DNA of 64,000 nt from Altererythrobacter sp. C41 (GCF_016803135.1 NZ_JAEVFE010000001.1:372001-436000), one strand, 5' to 3'. Shown: positions 21,345 through 32,168, counted from the first letter of the stretch. Numbers and translations are program-made. The notes: generated from the sequence alone by a model not told the origin.

Positions 21345-22459
21345 TCCCGCCGGAAGTCTGCAGCGAAGGCTCCAAAACGCCCTGCCCCGATCGCTTCGCG
21401 CATCGCCTGCATCAGTTGCTGGTAGAACGCGAGGTTATGCTCGGTGACGAGCATGGCCCCCAGGATCTCGCCGGCCTTTTGCAGGTGGTGGAGGTAGGCG
21501 CGCGAATAGGTTCCGCAGACGGAGCAGGTGCAGCGCGGATCGAGCGGGTCGGTGTCCTCCGCGTGGCGCGCGTTTCGAAGGTTGAGCGGGCCATTCCAGG
21601 TGAACGCCTGTCCGTTGCGGCCGGAGCGGGTCGGCAGGACGCAATCGAACATGTCGATCCCCCGCTCGACCGCCCCGACGAGATCGTCGGGCTTGCCGAC
21701 GCCCATAAGATAGCGAGGCCGGTCGGCGGGCAACATGTCCGGCGCGAAGTTGAGCGTGGCGAACATCGCTTCCTGCCCCTCGCCCACGGCCAGGCCGCCG
21801 ACCGCGTATCCATCGAAGCCGATCTCGGTCAGCGCCTCGGCCGATCGGCGGCGGAGTTCCGGATCGAGCGCACCCTGCTGGATGCCGAACAGGGCCGCGC
21901 CCGCGGCGTGCTCGCCGCCGGCATCGAAGGCGTCGCGGCTGCGCTTCGCCCAGCGCATCGAAAGCTCCATCGAGGCGGCGATCTCGTCATAGGGCCGATC
22001 GATCCGCGGGCACTCGTCGAACGCCATCACGATGTCCGAGCCCAGCAGGCGCTGGATTTCCATCGACCGTTCGGGCGTGAGCATGTGTCTCGAACCGTCG
22101 ATATGACTGCGGAACTCCACTCCCTGCTCGGTCAGTTTGCGCAGGTCCGAGAGGCTCATGACCTGATAGCCGCCACTGTCGGTCAGGATCGGTCGCTGCC
22201 AGTTCATGAAGGCGTGCAGCCCGCCGAGCCGCACGACCCGCTCCGCACCCGGGCGCAGCATCAGGTGATAGGTGTTGCCGAGGATGATGTCGGCGCCGGT
22301 CGCCCGCACGGTCTCCGGCTTCATCGCCTTGACCGTCGCCGCGGTGCCGACCGGCATGAACGCGGGCGTGCGAATCTCGCCGCGTCGCATGGCGATACGG
22401 CCGGTACGCGCGTTGCCGTCGACGGCGTCGACGCGGAAATCGAACCGGGGACCGGACAT
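21329..22459 (-). CDS. tgt: queuine tRNA-ribosyltransferase
   Basis: Tgt exchanges guanine 34 for preQ1 in tRNAs with GUN anticodons, a step of queuosine synthesis. It is 376 residues. The active-site region [14 protein letters not shown], the substrate loop [12 protein letters not shown] and the zinc site [17 protein letters not shown] are present. It overlaps the DUF481 gene upstream by one base (TGATG). queA, the next pathway enzyme, is about 3.7 kb away on the same strand rather than adjacent. Confidence 0.96.
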   Translation of the reverse strand: MSGPRFDFRVDAVDGNARTGRIAMRRGEIRTPAFMPVGTAATVKAMKPETVRATGADIILGNTYHLMLRPGAERVVRLGGLHAFMNWQRPILTDSGGYQVMSLSDLRKLTEQGVEFRSHIDGSRHMLTPERSMEIQRLLGSDIVMAFDECPRIDRPYDEIAASMELSMRWAKRSRDAFDAGGEHAAGAALFGIQQGALDPELRRRSAEALTEIGFDGYAVGGLAVGEGQEAMFATLNFAPDMLPADRPRYLMGVGKPDDLVGAVERGIDMFDCVLPTRSGRNGQAFTWNGPLNLRNARHAEDTDPLDPRCTCSVCGTYSRAYLHHLQKAGEILGAMLVTEHNLAFYQQLMQAMREAIGAGRFGAFAADFRRDYFAD

Positions 22460-23535
22460 CAGAAGTCGTAGACGAGCGTCAGGCGCGTGACCGTGTCGGT
22501 CGAGACTTTGCCTTCCGGCGGCTTGCTGTCATAATCCACTGCATAAGTGATGCGCGAGCGCAGCCGGTCGCTGACTTTCGCGTCGAGCCCGCTGATCAGA
22601 TTGAGCGTCGTGCGGGATGAATCGACGATGACCGTCGCCTGACCGCCGGTTTCGGTCACCATGTTCGCGTCCTGGGTGAACGAGAGCCGCTCGGCGATCT
22701 TCCAGTCGAAATCAAACCCGAACAGCGCGGCCAGGCGCGTCTCATCCTCCTCAACGGTGAAGTTCGTGATCCTCAGTGCCGGGCCTGCCTTGACCGCCAA
22801 CTTGAGGTCTCCGCTGTTCGCGATCTGATAGCCGATCCCTCCCGAGATGGCGTACCGGCCCGTAAAGCCCTGCAGCTTGTTGCGCTCGTACTGGGCGAGA
22901 CCGTAGACGAACAACTCGTCCTTGACCTGGTAACGCGGTTCGTAGGCGAACAGGAACTGTTCGCGGCTCGTCACGCCGTTGGAGCGCTGGTAGTCGGCCG
23001 TCGCGCGCAGGGAGTGACTCCAGTCCAACCCCTGGCGCTTGAGATTGAGACCCGCGGACAGGCCGATATTGTTGCTGTTGCCGCTGGCCTGGAAGCCGCC
23101 GAGCTGGCCCTCCCCGCTCCACAGCTCGAACAGACCAGCCTGGCGAATCTTGTTCGTCTCCGCCTCGCGCGCGAGCCTCGCCTTCTCGGCAACGTCCGCT
23201 CGCCAAGCCGTCTCGATCGCTTTGACTTCTTCCTCTCCGTGAGGAGCGGCCTGGCGCGCGAGAGCGAGCACGGTTTCGATCTTGCCCTTGTCGTTCGTCT
23301 TCATCGCGGCGTTGATCATCGCGCGTACGCCGCCGGGGATGTTCGAAACCTCCTCGGCGGTAGGCGGCGCATCGACGACGGGCTGGATTTCACCCACGGG
23401 CAGCGGGGTCGATTCCACGGGCACGATCGCCATCCCGTCGTTCCGAGTTTCCATGGTCTGGCCCACCGCCGGGGGAGACGCGAGAACGACGGCGGCGAAC
23501 CCCGCCGCGACACAAAGAGAAGATCGTTGGAACAT
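22459..23535 (-). CDS. DUF481 family outer-membrane protein
   Basis: A 358-residue secreted protein. Residues 1-25 are a signal peptide (hydrophobic core ending SPPAVGQ). A helical periplasmic stretch (about 26-130) is followed by a DUF481/YdiY-type beta-barrel of about 220 residues starting [15 protein letters not shown] and ending in an aromatic residue (LTLVYDF), the outer-membrane assembly signal. Its function is unknown; some relatives are induced by acid or salt. It lies between the ABC exporter and tgt on one strand. Confidence 0.8.
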   Translation of the reverse strand: MFQRSSLCVAAGFAAVVLASPPAVGQTMETRNDGMAIVPVESTPLPVGEIQPVVDAPPTAEEVSNIPGGVRAMINAAMKTNDKGKIETVLALARQAAPHGEEEVKAIETAWRADVAEKARLAREAETNKIRQAGLFELWSGEGQLGGFQASGNSNNIGLSAGLNLKRQGLDWSHSLRATADYQRSNGVTSREQFLFAYEPRYQVKDELFVYGLAQYERNKLQGFTGRYAISGGIGYQIANSGDLKLAVKAGPALRITNFTVEEDETRLAALFGFDFDWKIAERLSFTQDANMVTETGGQATVIVDSSRTTLNLISGLDAKVSDRLRSRITYAVDYDSKPPEGKVSTDTVTRLTLVYDF

Positions 23536-23555
23536 CGCCAGATCGGGTTAGCGCG

Positions 23556-24320
23556 TCAGGACCGGAGGCGCCAGCCCGTGCGGAAGATCACTGCGATGAC
23601 TGCCACGCAGATTGCGAGGAACGCCAGCGTCAGGCCGAGCGAAACCCCGATCGACACGTCGGACTGGCCGTAAAACGTCCAGCGCAACCCGTTGACCAGA
23701 TAGACGATCGGGTTAGCCAGCGCGATCTTGTCCCACGGGCTCGGCAGCATGTCGATCGAGTAGAACGTACCGCCGAGGAAGGTCAGCGGGGTCAGGATCA
23801 GCAGCGGGACCATCTGCAGCTTCTCGAAACCTTCGGCCCAAACCCCGAGAATGAAGCCGAGCAGCGAGAAGCTCGCCGCCACGAGCATGATGTAGACCAG
23901 CGCGAACAGCGGATGCGCGATCGTGTAGTCGACGAACAGCATCGCGGTGGTGAGGATGATCGCAGCGAGGATCAGGCTCTTGGTCGCTGCCGCGCCGACG
24001 AAGCCGAGCAGCGTCTCGGCAACCCCCACGGGGGCGGATAGCAGTTCGTAGATCGCGCCGGTGAACTTGGGCATGTAGATACCGAAGCTGGCATTGCTGG
24101 TACTCTCAGACAGCAGCGTCAGCATCAGCAGTCCGGGCACGATGAACGCGCCGTAATCGACCCCGCCGACTTCGTTGATGCGCCCGCCGATCGCGGCGCC
24201 GAAGACGATGAAGTAGAGGCTCGTCGTCAGCACCGGCGAGACGATCGAGCCGAACACCGTGCGGCGGAAGCGGGACAGCTCGTTGCGGTAGATCGCGAGA
24301 GTGGAACGCCAGTTGATCAT
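23556..24320 (-). CDS. ABC-2 type transporter permease
   Basis: A 254-residue inner-membrane protein with six predicted helices of the ABC-2 exporter family. It starts MINWRSTLAIYRNELSRF and has LGGTFYSIDMLP near the C-terminal third, a signature of NodJ/YadH-like permeases. It is the partner of the ATPase whose stop overlaps its ATG (ATGA). A lipid, polysaccharide or drug cargo is possible but not determinable. The frame is open upstream inside the ATPase gene but is not homologous. Confidence 0.88.
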   Translation of the reverse strand: MINWRSTLAIYRNELSRFRRTVFGSIVSPVLTTSLYFIVFGAAIGGRINEVGGVDYGAFIVPGLLMLTLLSESTSNASFGIYMPKFTGAIYELLSAPVGVAETLLGFVGAAATKSLILAAIILTTAMLFVDYTIAHPLFALVYIMLVAASFSLLGFILGVWAEGFEKLQMVPLLILTPLTFLGGTFYSIDMLPSPWDKIALANPIVYLVNGLRWTFYGQSDVSIGVSLGLTLAFLAICVAVIAVIFRTGWRLRS

Positions 24321-25270
24321 GCTGCCAGCCCCTGCCGCTCGACCAGATCGACGAAGATGTCTTCCAGGCTCGATTCCTTCTGGTCCAGCGCGGTGAATAC
24401 GATGCCGCTTTGAACGAGGGCGGTCGCCACCGCTGCGACTTCCGCCTTGCCCTTCCCGGTCCCGTCGCCGCCGCGGTAGCAGAGCGTGCGCCCGTCGTCG
24501 GAGAGCGTGACGGGATAGTCGCGCAGCACGGCCGGAAGCTCGGGCAGTTGCGCAGCGAGGGCGAAATGCGCCTCGGTCCGGCCGAGACGCCTCATCATCG
24601 CATCTTTCTCGTCGACCAGCAGCACGCGGCCCTTGTCGATCACGCCGACGCGATCGGCCATTTCCTCGGCTTCCTCGAGATAGTGCGTGGTGAGGATGAC
24701 GGTGACGCCCTGCTCGCGCAGCGCGCCGATCTGGCGCCACATGTCGCGCCGCAGTTCCACGTCCACACCGGCGGTCGGTTCGTCGAGAAACAGCAGTTCG
24801 GGATCGTGCGCGAGCGCCTTGGCGATCAGCACGCGGCGCTTCATCCCGCCCGAAAGCTTGCGGATTTCCTCGCCGCGCTTGTCCCACAGACTCAGGGAGC
24901 GCAGCACTTCCTCGATCCGGTTCGCATCGGGCGCGCGGCCGAACAGACCGCGCGAATAGCCGACCTGGCGCTCGACCGTATCGAACATGTCGAAGCCGAG
25001 TTCCTGCGGAACCAGCCCGATCCGCTGGCGTGCGCTGCGCCAGTGACGCGCCAGGTCTTCACCGAACGCATTGATCGTGCCGGAACTGACGCGGACCATG
25101 CCGCAGACAGCCCCGATCAGCGTCGTCTTGCCCGCACCGTTGGGCCCGAGCAGCGCGAAGATCTCGCCCTTGCGGATTTCAAGATCGACGCTGTCGAGCG
25201 CCTTGAGCCCGCCGGGATAGACCTTGGTCAGCCCGCGGATGTCGAGAATGGGTTGGGGAATCGGTTCCAT
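24317..25270 (-). CDS. ABC transporter ATP-binding protein
   Basis: A 317-residue ABC ATPase of the NodI/YadG/CcmA type. Walker A GPNGAGKT at 42-49, the Q-loop in LVPQELGFDM, signature LSGGMKRR, Walker B ELLFLDEPTAG and the switch His in ILTTHYLEEAEE are all intact. A C-terminal domain of about 90 residues follows. The start chosen is the ATG before EPIPQPILDI; codons upstream are not family-like. It pairs with the overlapping permease as an exporter. Confidence 0.92.
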   Translation of the reverse strand: MEPIPQPILDIRGLTKVYPGGLKALDSVDLEIRKGEIFALLGPNGAGKTTLIGAVCGMVRVSSGTINAFGEDLARHWRSARQRIGLVPQELGFDMFDTVERQVGYSRGLFGRAPDANRIEEVLRSLSLWDKRGEEIRKLSGGMKRRVLIAKALAHDPELLFLDEPTAGVDVELRRDMWRQIGALREQGVTVILTTHYLEEAEEMADRVGVIDKGRVLLVDEKDAMMRRLGRTEAHFALAAQLPELPAVLRDYPVTLSDDGRTLCYRGGDGTGKGKAEVAAVATALVQSGIVFTALDQKESSLEDIFVDLVERQGLAA

Positions 25271-25406
25271 GGGCGGCGGAACATTGCCGCAACGGCTGCA
25301 CTTGCCAAGTGTTAATGATGCGCGTCTGGCGGGCCGCCTGCAAAACAGGCGCCTGCGGCGGCGCAGCACACATGCCCTCCCGCCCAACTCCTGTCGATCG
25401 ACGCGG

Positions 25407-25559
25407 TTATGCCCGGCCCATCCAACGATCGATGGCGATGAGCATGAGCGCAACCGCGACGAAGGCGGCGACCAACAAGCCGATGTTGATCAGGGTATTG
25501 GGATCAAGAAACCAGTAAGGGTACCAGCCCGTCAGAGCGGCGTGTTGACGACACGGCAC
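25407..25559 (-). pseudogene. small membrane ORF, possible Pr6Pr-like C-terminal remnant
   Basis: About 50 codons from a GTG at 25559. The GWYPYWFLDPNTL motif followed by one membrane helix resembles the end of Pr6Pr-type membrane proteins (around 200 residues), as remembered. Its 5' part overlaps the end of the lipoprotein gene in another frame, so upstream homology is missing. It is either a decayed remnant or a genuine 50-residue membrane protein. Confidence 0.35.
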
Positions 25560-25843
25560 TGTTCGGGCGCGGAACGCGCGGCGGTGTTCCAGATCACAGT
25601 GTTGCCGCTGCGTTGCAGCCGCACTCCAACCTTGTTTTCGTAAATCTCTCCGCGGCTCGACGAGGTCTGACGCAACACCGCCGTCTGGCGCCCACTGATA
25701 CGGACGATCGCGCCATCGCCGACATAATCGACCTTCAGCTTTGTGCCGCGGTCGCACACATAGCTCGTGCCCGTGTTGCGGGGAACCGAAGTGCAGCCCG
25801 CGACGGTGATCATCACGGCAGCCATCAGGATCGTCTTGGTCAT
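25532..25843 (-). CDS. MliC-like lipoprotein (C-type lysozyme inhibitor family)
   Basis: A 103-residue lipoprotein. Residues 1-17 form a lipoprotein signal ending in a VAGC lipobox, so the mature protein begins at the Cys. The small beta domain starts SYVCDRGTKLKVDYVGDGAIVRISG and contains a second Cys pair (C in YVCDRG and C in EQCRVV), as in MliC/PliC lysozyme inhibitors. The start is the ATG before TKTILMAAV; an upstream in-frame extension lacks a signal peptide. Whether it inhibits lysozyme is inferred from fold only. Confidence 0.7.
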   Translation of the reverse strand: MTKTILMAAVMITVAGCTSVPRNTGTSYVCDRGTKLKVDYVGDGAIVRISGRQTAVLRQTSSSRGEIYENKVGVRLQRSGNTVIWNTAARSAPEQCRVVNTPL

Positions 25844-26154
25844 CGATCTTTCCTCAATAACCCGAACGGCTAGATCGGCAGGACGACAAGCGTCCGCGCG
25901 AGATGTTGCCGAGTATCGGGTGGCGCGATCGAGAGGGCGCAAGCGCAAGGGCAACGATCGCCAATCCGGCAGGCATCTTCAGAGCGTGAAGAACCGGCAT
26001 CGCGAGGCCCTCCCATCCAAGGATTCACCTGCCTGGGCCCGAATGTCACATAGAAACAGCGGGCCTGCAATAGCGGGATGTCCGGCAGAACAGAGAGGTC
26101 TCGACTACGATCCGGTCCCGATTGCCTATGCTTCAGAAGCACCGAACGGCGAGA
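25844..26154. other. intergenic region without a recognised gene
   Basis: 311 bp between the MliC-like lipoprotein gene and queA. No frame looks coding and no clear hairpin terminator, tRNA or repeat was seen. It should hold the lipoprotein promoter and the end of the queA transcript. Confidence 0.5.
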
Positions 26155-27183
26155 TCACGGCAGCAGCAGCGAGGAATCTCCGTAGCTGTAGAAACGGTAT
26201 TTTTCCTTGATCGCGTGGGCATAGACCGCCTGCATCCGCTCCCGCCCCATCAGAGCGCTCACCAGCATGAACAGGGTCGATTTCGGCAGGTGGAAGTTGG
26301 TCATCAGACCGTCGATCGCACGAAAGGTGTAGCCGGGAGTGATGAAGATCGCCGTGTCGCCTTCGAAAGCGTGGATCGTCCCGTCCTCTCCCGCTGCGCT
26401 CTCCAACAGGCGCAAGCTGGTCGTGCCGACGGCGATCACACGCCGGCCGCTTTGCCGTGCGGCGTTGAGCCGATCTGCGATGACCGCGTCGATCCGTCCC
26501 CATTCCGCGTGCATCCGGTGCTCGTCGGTATCCTCGGCCTTGACCGGCAGGAAGGTGCCCGCGCCGACATGCAGCGTGAGCGTCTCCGTAACGATGCCGC
26601 GCTGTTCGAGGCGGGCAAGCAGGTCGGGCGTGAAATGGAGCGCCGCGGTGGGCGCTGCCACGGCGCCGTCGCGCGCGGCGAACATGGTTTGGTAGTCCGC
26701 CCGATCGCGTTCGTCGGTCTCGCGGCGCTGTGCGATATAGGGCGGCAGCGGCATGCGGCCTGCGCGTTCCAGAAGCACCTCGACCGGTTCCTCGCCGTCG
26801 AATGCGAGGGTGAAGCTGCCGTCGTCGTGTCGTACCTCCGCGATCGCGGTCACGTCCGCACCGAACTCTATCCGGTCGCCCTCGCGCAGCCGCTTGGCGT
26901 TGCGCACAAAGGCCTGCCAGCGCCTGAGGTCGATCCGCTTGTGCAGCGTCGCGCCGATCCGTGCCTCGCCACGGCGCCCCTCGAGCTGTGCGGGAATGAC
27001 GCGTGTGTCATTGAACACGAGCACGTCACCCGGCTCGAGCAAGTCGGGCAGATCGCGCACCGCGCGGTCGGCGAAGGCGCCCTCACCGCGCACGACCAGC
27101 ATGCGCGCAGAATCGCGCGGCACCGCCGGGCGCAGTGCGATCAGATCCTGGGGAAGCTCGAAATCGAAGAGGTCGACACGCAT
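26155..27183 (-). CDS. queA: S-adenosylmethionine:tRNA ribosyltransferase-isomerase
   Basis: QueA transfers the ribosyl part of AdoMet to preQ1 in tRNA, forming epoxyqueuosine. The 342-residue protein starts [19 protein letters not shown] and carries [34 protein letters not shown]-like ([11 protein letters not shown]) and the C-terminal [16 protein letters not shown], all typical. It is last in a leftward run xseB-ispA-coaD-cyclophilin-queA, 65 bp after the cyclophilin. Confidence 0.96.
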   Translation of the reverse strand: MRVDLFDFELPQDLIALRPAVPRDSARMLVVRGEGAFADRAVRDLPDLLEPGDVLVFNDTRVIPAQLEGRRGEARIGATLHKRIDLRRWQAFVRNAKRLREGDRIEFGADVTAIAEVRHDDGSFTLAFDGEEPVEVLLERAGRMPLPPYIAQRRETDERDRADYQTMFAARDGAVAAPTAALHFTPDLLARLEQRGIVTETLTLHVGAGTFLPVKAEDTDEHRMHAEWGRIDAVIADRLNAARQSGRRVIAVGTTSLRLLESAAGEDGTIHAFEGDTAIFITPGYTFRAIDGLMTNFHLPKSTLFMLVSALMGRERMQAVYAHAIKEKYRFYSYGDSSLLLP

Positions 27184-27248
27184 GGCGCGCGCTTAGACCG
27201 GCGATCGCGCTTCGTCACCCCGCGAAGAGCGGCGCAAAATACCGGTTG

Positions 27249-27998
27249 CTATTCCTCGACCGGCGCGCCCGCCGGCGCTTCGCTCGTCGGCGCGTTCAGC
27301 ATGTCGGCGGTGATCTCCTGAGGCTGCGGCGCGGCCGGGAGCGGCATGCGCTGCGGCTTGTTGTCGGCAGCAATCGAGGCCTGGAGGATCTTGGTCGGAT
27401 TAGCCGGCGGTTCGCCGCGCGTGATCGCATCGACCGCCTCCATGCCGGAGATCACGCGGCCGAAGTTGGTATACCGCTTGTCCAGGCTGAAGCGCGGGTA
27501 GAAGACAATGAAGAACTGGCTGTTCGCGCTGTTTTCCGACTGCGCGCGCGCCATCGAGACCGTGCCGCGCAAGTGCGGCATCGGATTAAACTCTTCCTCC
27601 AGATCGGGGAGCTGGGAGCCGCCCTGCCCCGTGCCCGTCGGGTCGCCCGTCTGCGCCATGAAGCCGTCGATCACGCGGTGAAAGATCACCCCGTCGTAGA
27701 AGCCCTGCCGGGCGAGCGTCTTGATCCGCTCGACATGGTTCGGGGCCCAGCTCGGCATAAGACGGATCGCAACGCGCTGTCCGGTCGAGAGGTCGAGCAG
27801 GAGGATGTTCTCCCGGTCTTCCTGAATATTGTAGTTGATCGGCGCGTAGATCGGCGCGGCCGCGGCTTGTGCGGTCGCATCCTCCTCCATTGCGGCTGCG
27901 GAGTCCTCCAGCGCGTCCTCGTCGTCCTGCGCGGCGGCGGCGGTGGGGGCGGCAATGAGCGACAGCAAGGCGCCGGCGGCAATCAGGCGTCTGATCAT
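27249..27998 (-). CDS. periplasmic cyclophilin-type peptidyl-prolyl isomerase
   Basis: A 249-residue cyclophilin. Residues 1-23 are a signal peptide (ending TAAAAQ). A low-complexity Ala/Glu stretch precedes the PPIase domain (about 65-215), which contains FYDGVIFHRVIDGFMAQTGDP, the HLRGTVSMARAQ loop and SQFFIVF. A Pro/Ala-rich tail follows. It catalyses cis-trans isomerisation of prolyl bonds in the periplasm. The frame is open upstream into coaD, but the ATG at the signal peptide is the clear start. Confidence 0.92.
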   Translation of the reverse strand: MIRRLIAAGALLSLIAAPTAAAAQDDEDALEDSAAAMEEDATAQAAAAPIYAPINYNIQEDRENILLLDLSTGQRVAIRLMPSWAPNHVERIKTLARQGFYDGVIFHRVIDGFMAQTGDPTGTGQGGSQLPDLEEEFNPMPHLRGTVSMARAQSENSANSQFFIVFYPRFSLDKRYTNFGRVISGMEAVDAITRGEPPANPTKILQASIAADNKPQRMPLPAAPQPQEITADMLNAPTSEAPAGAPVEE

Positions 27999-28096
27999 GA
28001 GTATTCCGTCTTTCAGGCAGCTTCGGCGGCAGCGTCTAGCGCCGGGGGACTGTCGGTTCAATGAATGATACGCGGCGGGATATTTCGAACGAAGGA

Positions 28097-28624
28097 TCAG
28101 TAATCCCCCCGACGCCCGACCTTCTCGACCCGCGCGATGACTTCGTCGCACACCGCGGGGCTGACAAAGGGGGAGATGTCCCCGCCGAACAGGGCGATTT
28201 CCTTGACCAGCTTGGACGCGATCGGCTGAAGCGAGACGTCGGCCATCAGGAACACGGTCTCGATCTCGTCGTCGAGCTGCTGGTTCATGCCGGCCATCTG
28301 ATATTCGTATTCGAAGTCGGCCACGGCGCGGAGCCCGCGCACGATCACGCTCGCCCCCTGCTTGCGCGCGAACTTCATCAGCAGCGCGTTGAAACCCACG
28401 ACGTCGACATTGCCGAGCCCGAGCGAAGCGACTTCGCGCCGCACCATCTCCATCCGCTCTTCGGGCGAGAACATCGGGTTTTTCGACGGATTGGTCGTCA
28501 CCCCGATGATCAACCGGTCGACCAGTTTGGCCCCGCGCCGGATGATGTCGGCATGCCCGAGCGTGATCGGGTCGAACGTGCCCGGATATACGCCGATACG
28601 CTCCGAATCGTCCTTGGCACTCAC
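28097..28624 (-). CDS. coaD: phosphopantetheine adenylyltransferase
   Basis: CoaD converts 4'-phosphopantetheine and ATP to dephospho-CoA. The 175-residue protein has the T/HxGH-type nucleotide site in GVYPGTFDPITLGHADII and the RGLRAVADFEYEYQMAGMN substrate loop. It appears to start at a GTG that overlaps the ispA stop (GTGA). The 3' end is 98 bp before the cyclophilin. Confidence 0.95.
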   Translation of the reverse strand: MSAKDDSERIGVYPGTFDPITLGHADIIRRGAKLVDRLIIGVTTNPSKNPMFSPEERMEMVRREVASLGLGNVDVVGFNALLMKFARKQGASVIVRGLRAVADFEYEYQMAGMNQQLDDEIETVFLMADVSLQPIASKLVKEIALFGGDISPFVSPAVCDEVIARVEKVGRRGDY

Positions 28625-29529
28625 CTGTCTCTCTCCACGATAAATCGCGCCAGCGCACGCAGCAAATCGGCCTCGCCGCCGTGGGGGGCGAGATGGCCGA
28701 TCGCCTGCTCTACCAACGCATGCGCCTGATCGCGCGCCTTGTCGGCACCCATCAGCGTCACGAAGGTCTGCTTGCCCTTCTCGTCGTCCTTGCGCAGCGC
28801 CTTGCCCGCCTTGGCCTCGTCTCCCTCGTGGTCGAGCAGGTCGTCGGCGATCTGGAAGGCGAGGCCGACGTCGCGGGCGTAGTTGCGCAAGTGGCCGCGG
28901 GAATCGACCGGGACACGGCCGAGGATCGCACCCATCTCCACCGCAGCCGTCAGCAGGGCGCCCGTCTTGAGCTGCTGCAGCCGGGTTATCGCGCGAAGGT
29001 CGTAGTCCTTCTCGGCGGCGGCCATGTCCATCATCTGGCCGCCCGCCATGCCGCCCATGCCGCTGGCACCGGCGAGCGTGGCGATCAACTCGGCCCGAAC
29101 GAACGGGTCGCTTACCGTCTCGGGCATCGACAGGATCTCGAAAGCGAGCGCGTGGAGCGCATCGCCGGCAAGCACGGCGGTCGCCTCGTCGTAGGCTCTG
29201 TGCAGCGTTGGCTTGCCGTGGCGCAGTTCGTCATCGTCCATGCACGGCAAGTCGTCGTGGATCAGCGAATAGACGTGGATCGCCTCGACCGCGCATCCGG
29301 CTTTCACCGCCGTCTGGCGGGCGACACCATACATGCCCGCCGTCGCGGTCACCAGCAGCGGGCGAACCCGCTTGCCCCCGCCGATCGCCGCATAGCGCAT
29401 CGCCTCGACCAGGCGTGCGCGGGTATCGTCGGGGACGGGAAGGAACTCTTCGAACGCGGCATCGACCTCGCGCTGGACCCGCGCGAGGTTTCCGGAGAGA
29501 ATATTCGCCCGATCGCCGACCAGTTGCAC
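28621..29529 (-). CDS. ispA: farnesyl/geranylgeranyl diphosphate synthase
   Basis: A 302-residue trans-prenyltransferase making C15 (or C20) diphosphates from IPP and DMAPP, feeding carotenoids, quinones and hopanoids. The first Asp-rich motif, DDLPCMDDD, begins at residue 92; the second is DDLLDHEGD. GGGKRVRPLL at 50-59 binds diphosphate. Chain length cannot be read with certainty. It begins at a GTG one base after the xseB stop, forming a tight xseB-ispA-coaD operon; dxs, often next to ispA, is not in the window. Confidence 0.93.
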   Translation of the reverse strand: MQLVGDRANILSGNLARVQREVDAAFEEFLPVPDDTRARLVEAMRYAAIGGGKRVRPLLVTATAGMYGVARQTAVKAGCAVEAIHVYSLIHDDLPCMDDDELRHGKPTLHRAYDEATAVLAGDALHALAFEILSMPETVSDPFVRAELIATLAGASGMGGMAGGQMMDMAAAEKDYDLRAITRLQQLKTGALLTAAVEMGAILGRVPVDSRGHLRNYARDVGLAFQIADDLLDHEGDEAKAGKALRKDDEKGKQTFVTLMGADKARDQAHALVEQAIGHLAPHGGEADLLRALARFIVERDR

Positions 29530-29530
29530 G

Positions 29531-29782
29531 TCAGCCGTCCGCGCCGAACGGTGCGGTGCCGCGCGGCTGCCCGTCGGGCCCGGTCACGATCTTCTCGATC
29601 CGCGCCTGCGCCGCATCGAGCCGCGCCTGGCAGTGGCGCCGCAACTGTTCGCCGCGTTCGTAGAGCGTGATCGAATCGTCGAGCGGCACTTCACCGCCCT
29701 CCAGCTTCCTCACGATCTCCTCCAGCGCGCGCAGCGCATCTTCGAAGGACATTTCGGCGATTTCGGGCGCAGCCTCGGTCAT
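29531..29782 (-). CDS. xseB: exodeoxyribonuclease VII small subunit
   Basis: XseB is the helical small subunit that binds XseA to make exonuclease VII. The 83-residue protein has the conserved [27 protein letters not shown] helix pair (in outline) and [15 protein letters not shown]. The start may be the ATG before TEAAPE or one four codons earlier (29794). The xseB-ispA pairing is common in proteobacteria. Confidence 0.93.
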   Translation of the reverse strand: MTEAAPEIAEMSFEDALRALEEIVRKLEGGEVPLDDSITLYERGEQLRRHCQARLDAAQARIEKIVTGPDGQPRGTAPFGADG

Positions 29783-29921
29783 GCGCGCGAGCATTGGCGG
29801 GCGCCCCCCGCTTGGTCAAGGCGACAGGCTGACGAAGGGAGCGCCCGATGTGGATTTTGTCGCGCCTTCGGACACGACGTGGGACTGGCGGCGCAGGCCT
29901 ACCAAGGCTAAGGGCGCGCGC

Positions 29922-32168
29922 ATGGCTACCACCGAGTCCACGATCACCCCCGAAGTCGTCGAGCAGCACGGCCTCAGCCCCAAGGAATACGAGCGCGTCC
30001 TGCACGCGCTGGGCCGCGAGCCGAACCTCGTCGAGCTCGGTATCTTCTCCGTCATGTGGTCCGAGCATTGCAGCTACAAGAGCTCGCGCATCCACCTGAA
30101 GAAGCTGCCGACCGAGGCGCCGTGGGTCATCTGCGGCCCGGGCGAGAACGCGGGCGTGATCGACATCGGCGACGGGCAGGCTGCGATCTTCAAGATGGAG
30201 AGCCACAACCATCCCAGCTATATCGAGCCCTACCAGGGCGCGGCGACCGGCGTCGGCGGCATCCTGCGCGACGTGTTCACGATGGGCGCGCGGCCGGTGG
30301 CGAACATGAACGCGCTGCGCTTCGGCCGGCCCGACCATCCCAAGATGAAGCACCTGGTGCAGGGCGTCGTCGCGGGCATCGGCGGCTACGGCAACTGCGT
30401 CGGCGTGCCGACCGTCGGCGGGGAGACGAACTTCCATCCGGCCTACGACGGCAACATCCTCGTCAACGCGATGACTGTGGGCGTCGCCGACGCGGACCGG
30501 ATCTTCTACTCGGCCGCCACGGGCGTCGGCAATCCGATCGTCTACGTCGGCTCCAAGACGGGGCGAGACGGCATCCACGGCGCGACCATGGCGAGCGCCG
30601 ACTTCGGCGAGGACGCGGAAGAGAAGCGCCCCACCGTGCAGGTCGGCGATCCCTTCACCGAGAAGCTGCTGATCGAAGCCTGCCTCGAGCTGATGGCGAC
30701 CGACGCGATCGTCGCAATCCAGGACATGGGCGCGGCCGGCCTTACCTCCTCCAGCGTCGAGATGGCGACCAACGGCAAGGCCGGCATCCGCCTCGACATG
30801 AACCAGGTGCCGTGCCGCGAAGAGGGTATGACGCCGTACGAGATGATGCTGAGCGAGAGCCAGGAGCGAATGCTCATGGTCCTCAAGCCCGGCAAGGAGG
30901 CGATGGCCGAGGAAATCTTCCGCAAGTGGGAGCTGGATTTCGCGGTGATCGGCGAAGTCACCGACACGCAGCACATGGTGCTCGAATTCGATGGCGAGGT
31001 CGTGTGCGACATACCGCTCGGCCCGCTCGCCGCCGATGCGCCACTTTACGACCGCCCGGCGATGAGCCGCGAGGACTACAAGACCTGGGCCCAGATCAAG
31101 CCGCTCGCCGACGTGCCCGAGAGCGCCGACGTAGGCGCGGACCTGCTCAAGCTGATGGCCTGCCCCGACCTCGCCTCGCGCCGCTGGATCGCCGAGCAGT
31201 ATGACAGCCAGGTCGGCGCCGACACGCTCCAGACCGGCGGCGACGCCGGCGTGGTCCGCGTCCACGGCACGCGCAAGGCGCTGGCGATGACCACCGATTG
31301 CACGCCGCGCTACTGCTATGCAGATCCCTACGAAGGCGGCAAGCAGGCGATCGCCGAGGCCTACCGCAACCTCTGCGCGGTGGGCGCGCGGCCGCTGGCG
31401 GTGACCAACTGCCTCAACTTCGCCAATCCGCAGCGGCCCGAGATCATGGCGCAGTTCACCGGCTGCCTCGAAGGCATGGGCGATGCCTGCCGCGCGCTCG
31501 ACTTCCCGATCGTGAGCGGCAACGTCAGCCTCTATAACGAGAGCAAGGCGACGGGCGGCGGCACCGCGATCCTGCCGACTCCCGCGATCGGCGGCGTCGG
31601 CGTGATCGAGGACTACGGCCGCATGATGACGATGCCGTTCAAGAACGAGGGCGACGTCGTCTATCTCGTCGCGGCGGAATATTGGGCCAAGCCCGATCCG
31701 ACGCGTTCGCACCTCGGCAAGTCGCTGTGGCTGCGCGAGATCCACGGCCGTGACGAAGGCCGCACCCCGCCCACCGACCTGACCATCGAGCGCAACGCGG
31801 GCGAGATCGTGCGCCAGCTCATCGCCGACGGGCTGGTCAACGCGGTACACGACATTTCCGACGGCGGCCTGGCGGTCGCGCTGGCGGAGATGGCACTCGC
31901 GGGCGGGATCGGCGCCGAGGTCGGCGGCAACGACGCCTACACCGCCGCCCAGTGGTGGTTCGGCGAGGACCAGGGCCGCTACGTCGTCACCGTGTCCGAT
32001 ACCGATGCGCTCAACGAAGCGCTGGCCAAGGGCACCGAGAACGCCGAAACGGCGATGATCGGTTTCCGTCGCCTCGGCACCGTCGGCGGCGACAAGCTTC
32101 TGGACATTTCGCTGACCGATCTGCGCGAGGCGCATCAGAGCTTCTTCCGCGACTGGATGGAGGGGTAA
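29922..32168 (+). CDS. purL: phosphoribosylformylglycinamidine synthase II (PurL)
   Basis: PurL catalyses the fourth step of purine synthesis, FGAR to FGAM, with PurQ and PurS. The 748-residue size is the small form, which needs separate PurQ/PurS (not in this window). Features: the [12 protein letters not shown] segment, [14 protein letters not shown], the [26 protein letters not shown] region (in outline), NFANPQRPE and the [16 protein letters not shown]-terminal motif. The ATG follows the divergent xseB by 139 bp; the frame is open upstream but not homologous. Confidence 0.97.
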   Translation: MATTESTITPEVVEQHGLSPKEYERVLHALGREPNLVELGIFSVMWSEHCSYKSSRIHLKKLPTEAPWVICGPGENAGVIDIGDGQAAIFKMESHNHPSYIEPYQGAATGVGGILRDVFTMGARPVANMNALRFGRPDHPKMKHLVQGVVAGIGGYGNCVGVPTVGGETNFHPAYDGNILVNAMTVGVADADRIFYSAATGVGNPIVYVGSKTGRDGIHGATMASADFGEDAEEKRPTVQVGDPFTEKLLIEACLELMATDAIVAIQDMGAAGLTSSSVEMATNGKAGIRLDMNQVPCREEGMTPYEMMLSESQERMLMVLKPGKEAMAEEIFRKWELDFAVIGEVTDTQHMVLEFDGEVVCDIPLGPLAADAPLYDRPAMSREDYKTWAQIKPLADVPESADVGADLLKLMACPDLASRRWIAEQYDSQVGADTLQTGGDAGVVRVHGTRKALAMTTDCTPRYCYADPYEGGKQAIAEAYRNLCAVGARPLAVTNCLNFANPQRPEIMAQFTGCLEGMGDACRALDFPIVSGNVSLYNESKATGGGTAILPTPAIGGVGVIEDYGRMMTMPFKNEGDVVYLVAAEYWAKPDPTRSHLGKSLWLREIHGRDEGRTPPTDLTIERNAGEIVRQLIADGLVNAVHDISDGGLAVALAEMALAGGIGAEVGGNDAYTAAQWWFGEDQGRYVVTVSDTDALNEALAKGTENAETAMIGFRRLGTVGGDKLLDISLTDLREAHQSFFRDWMEG

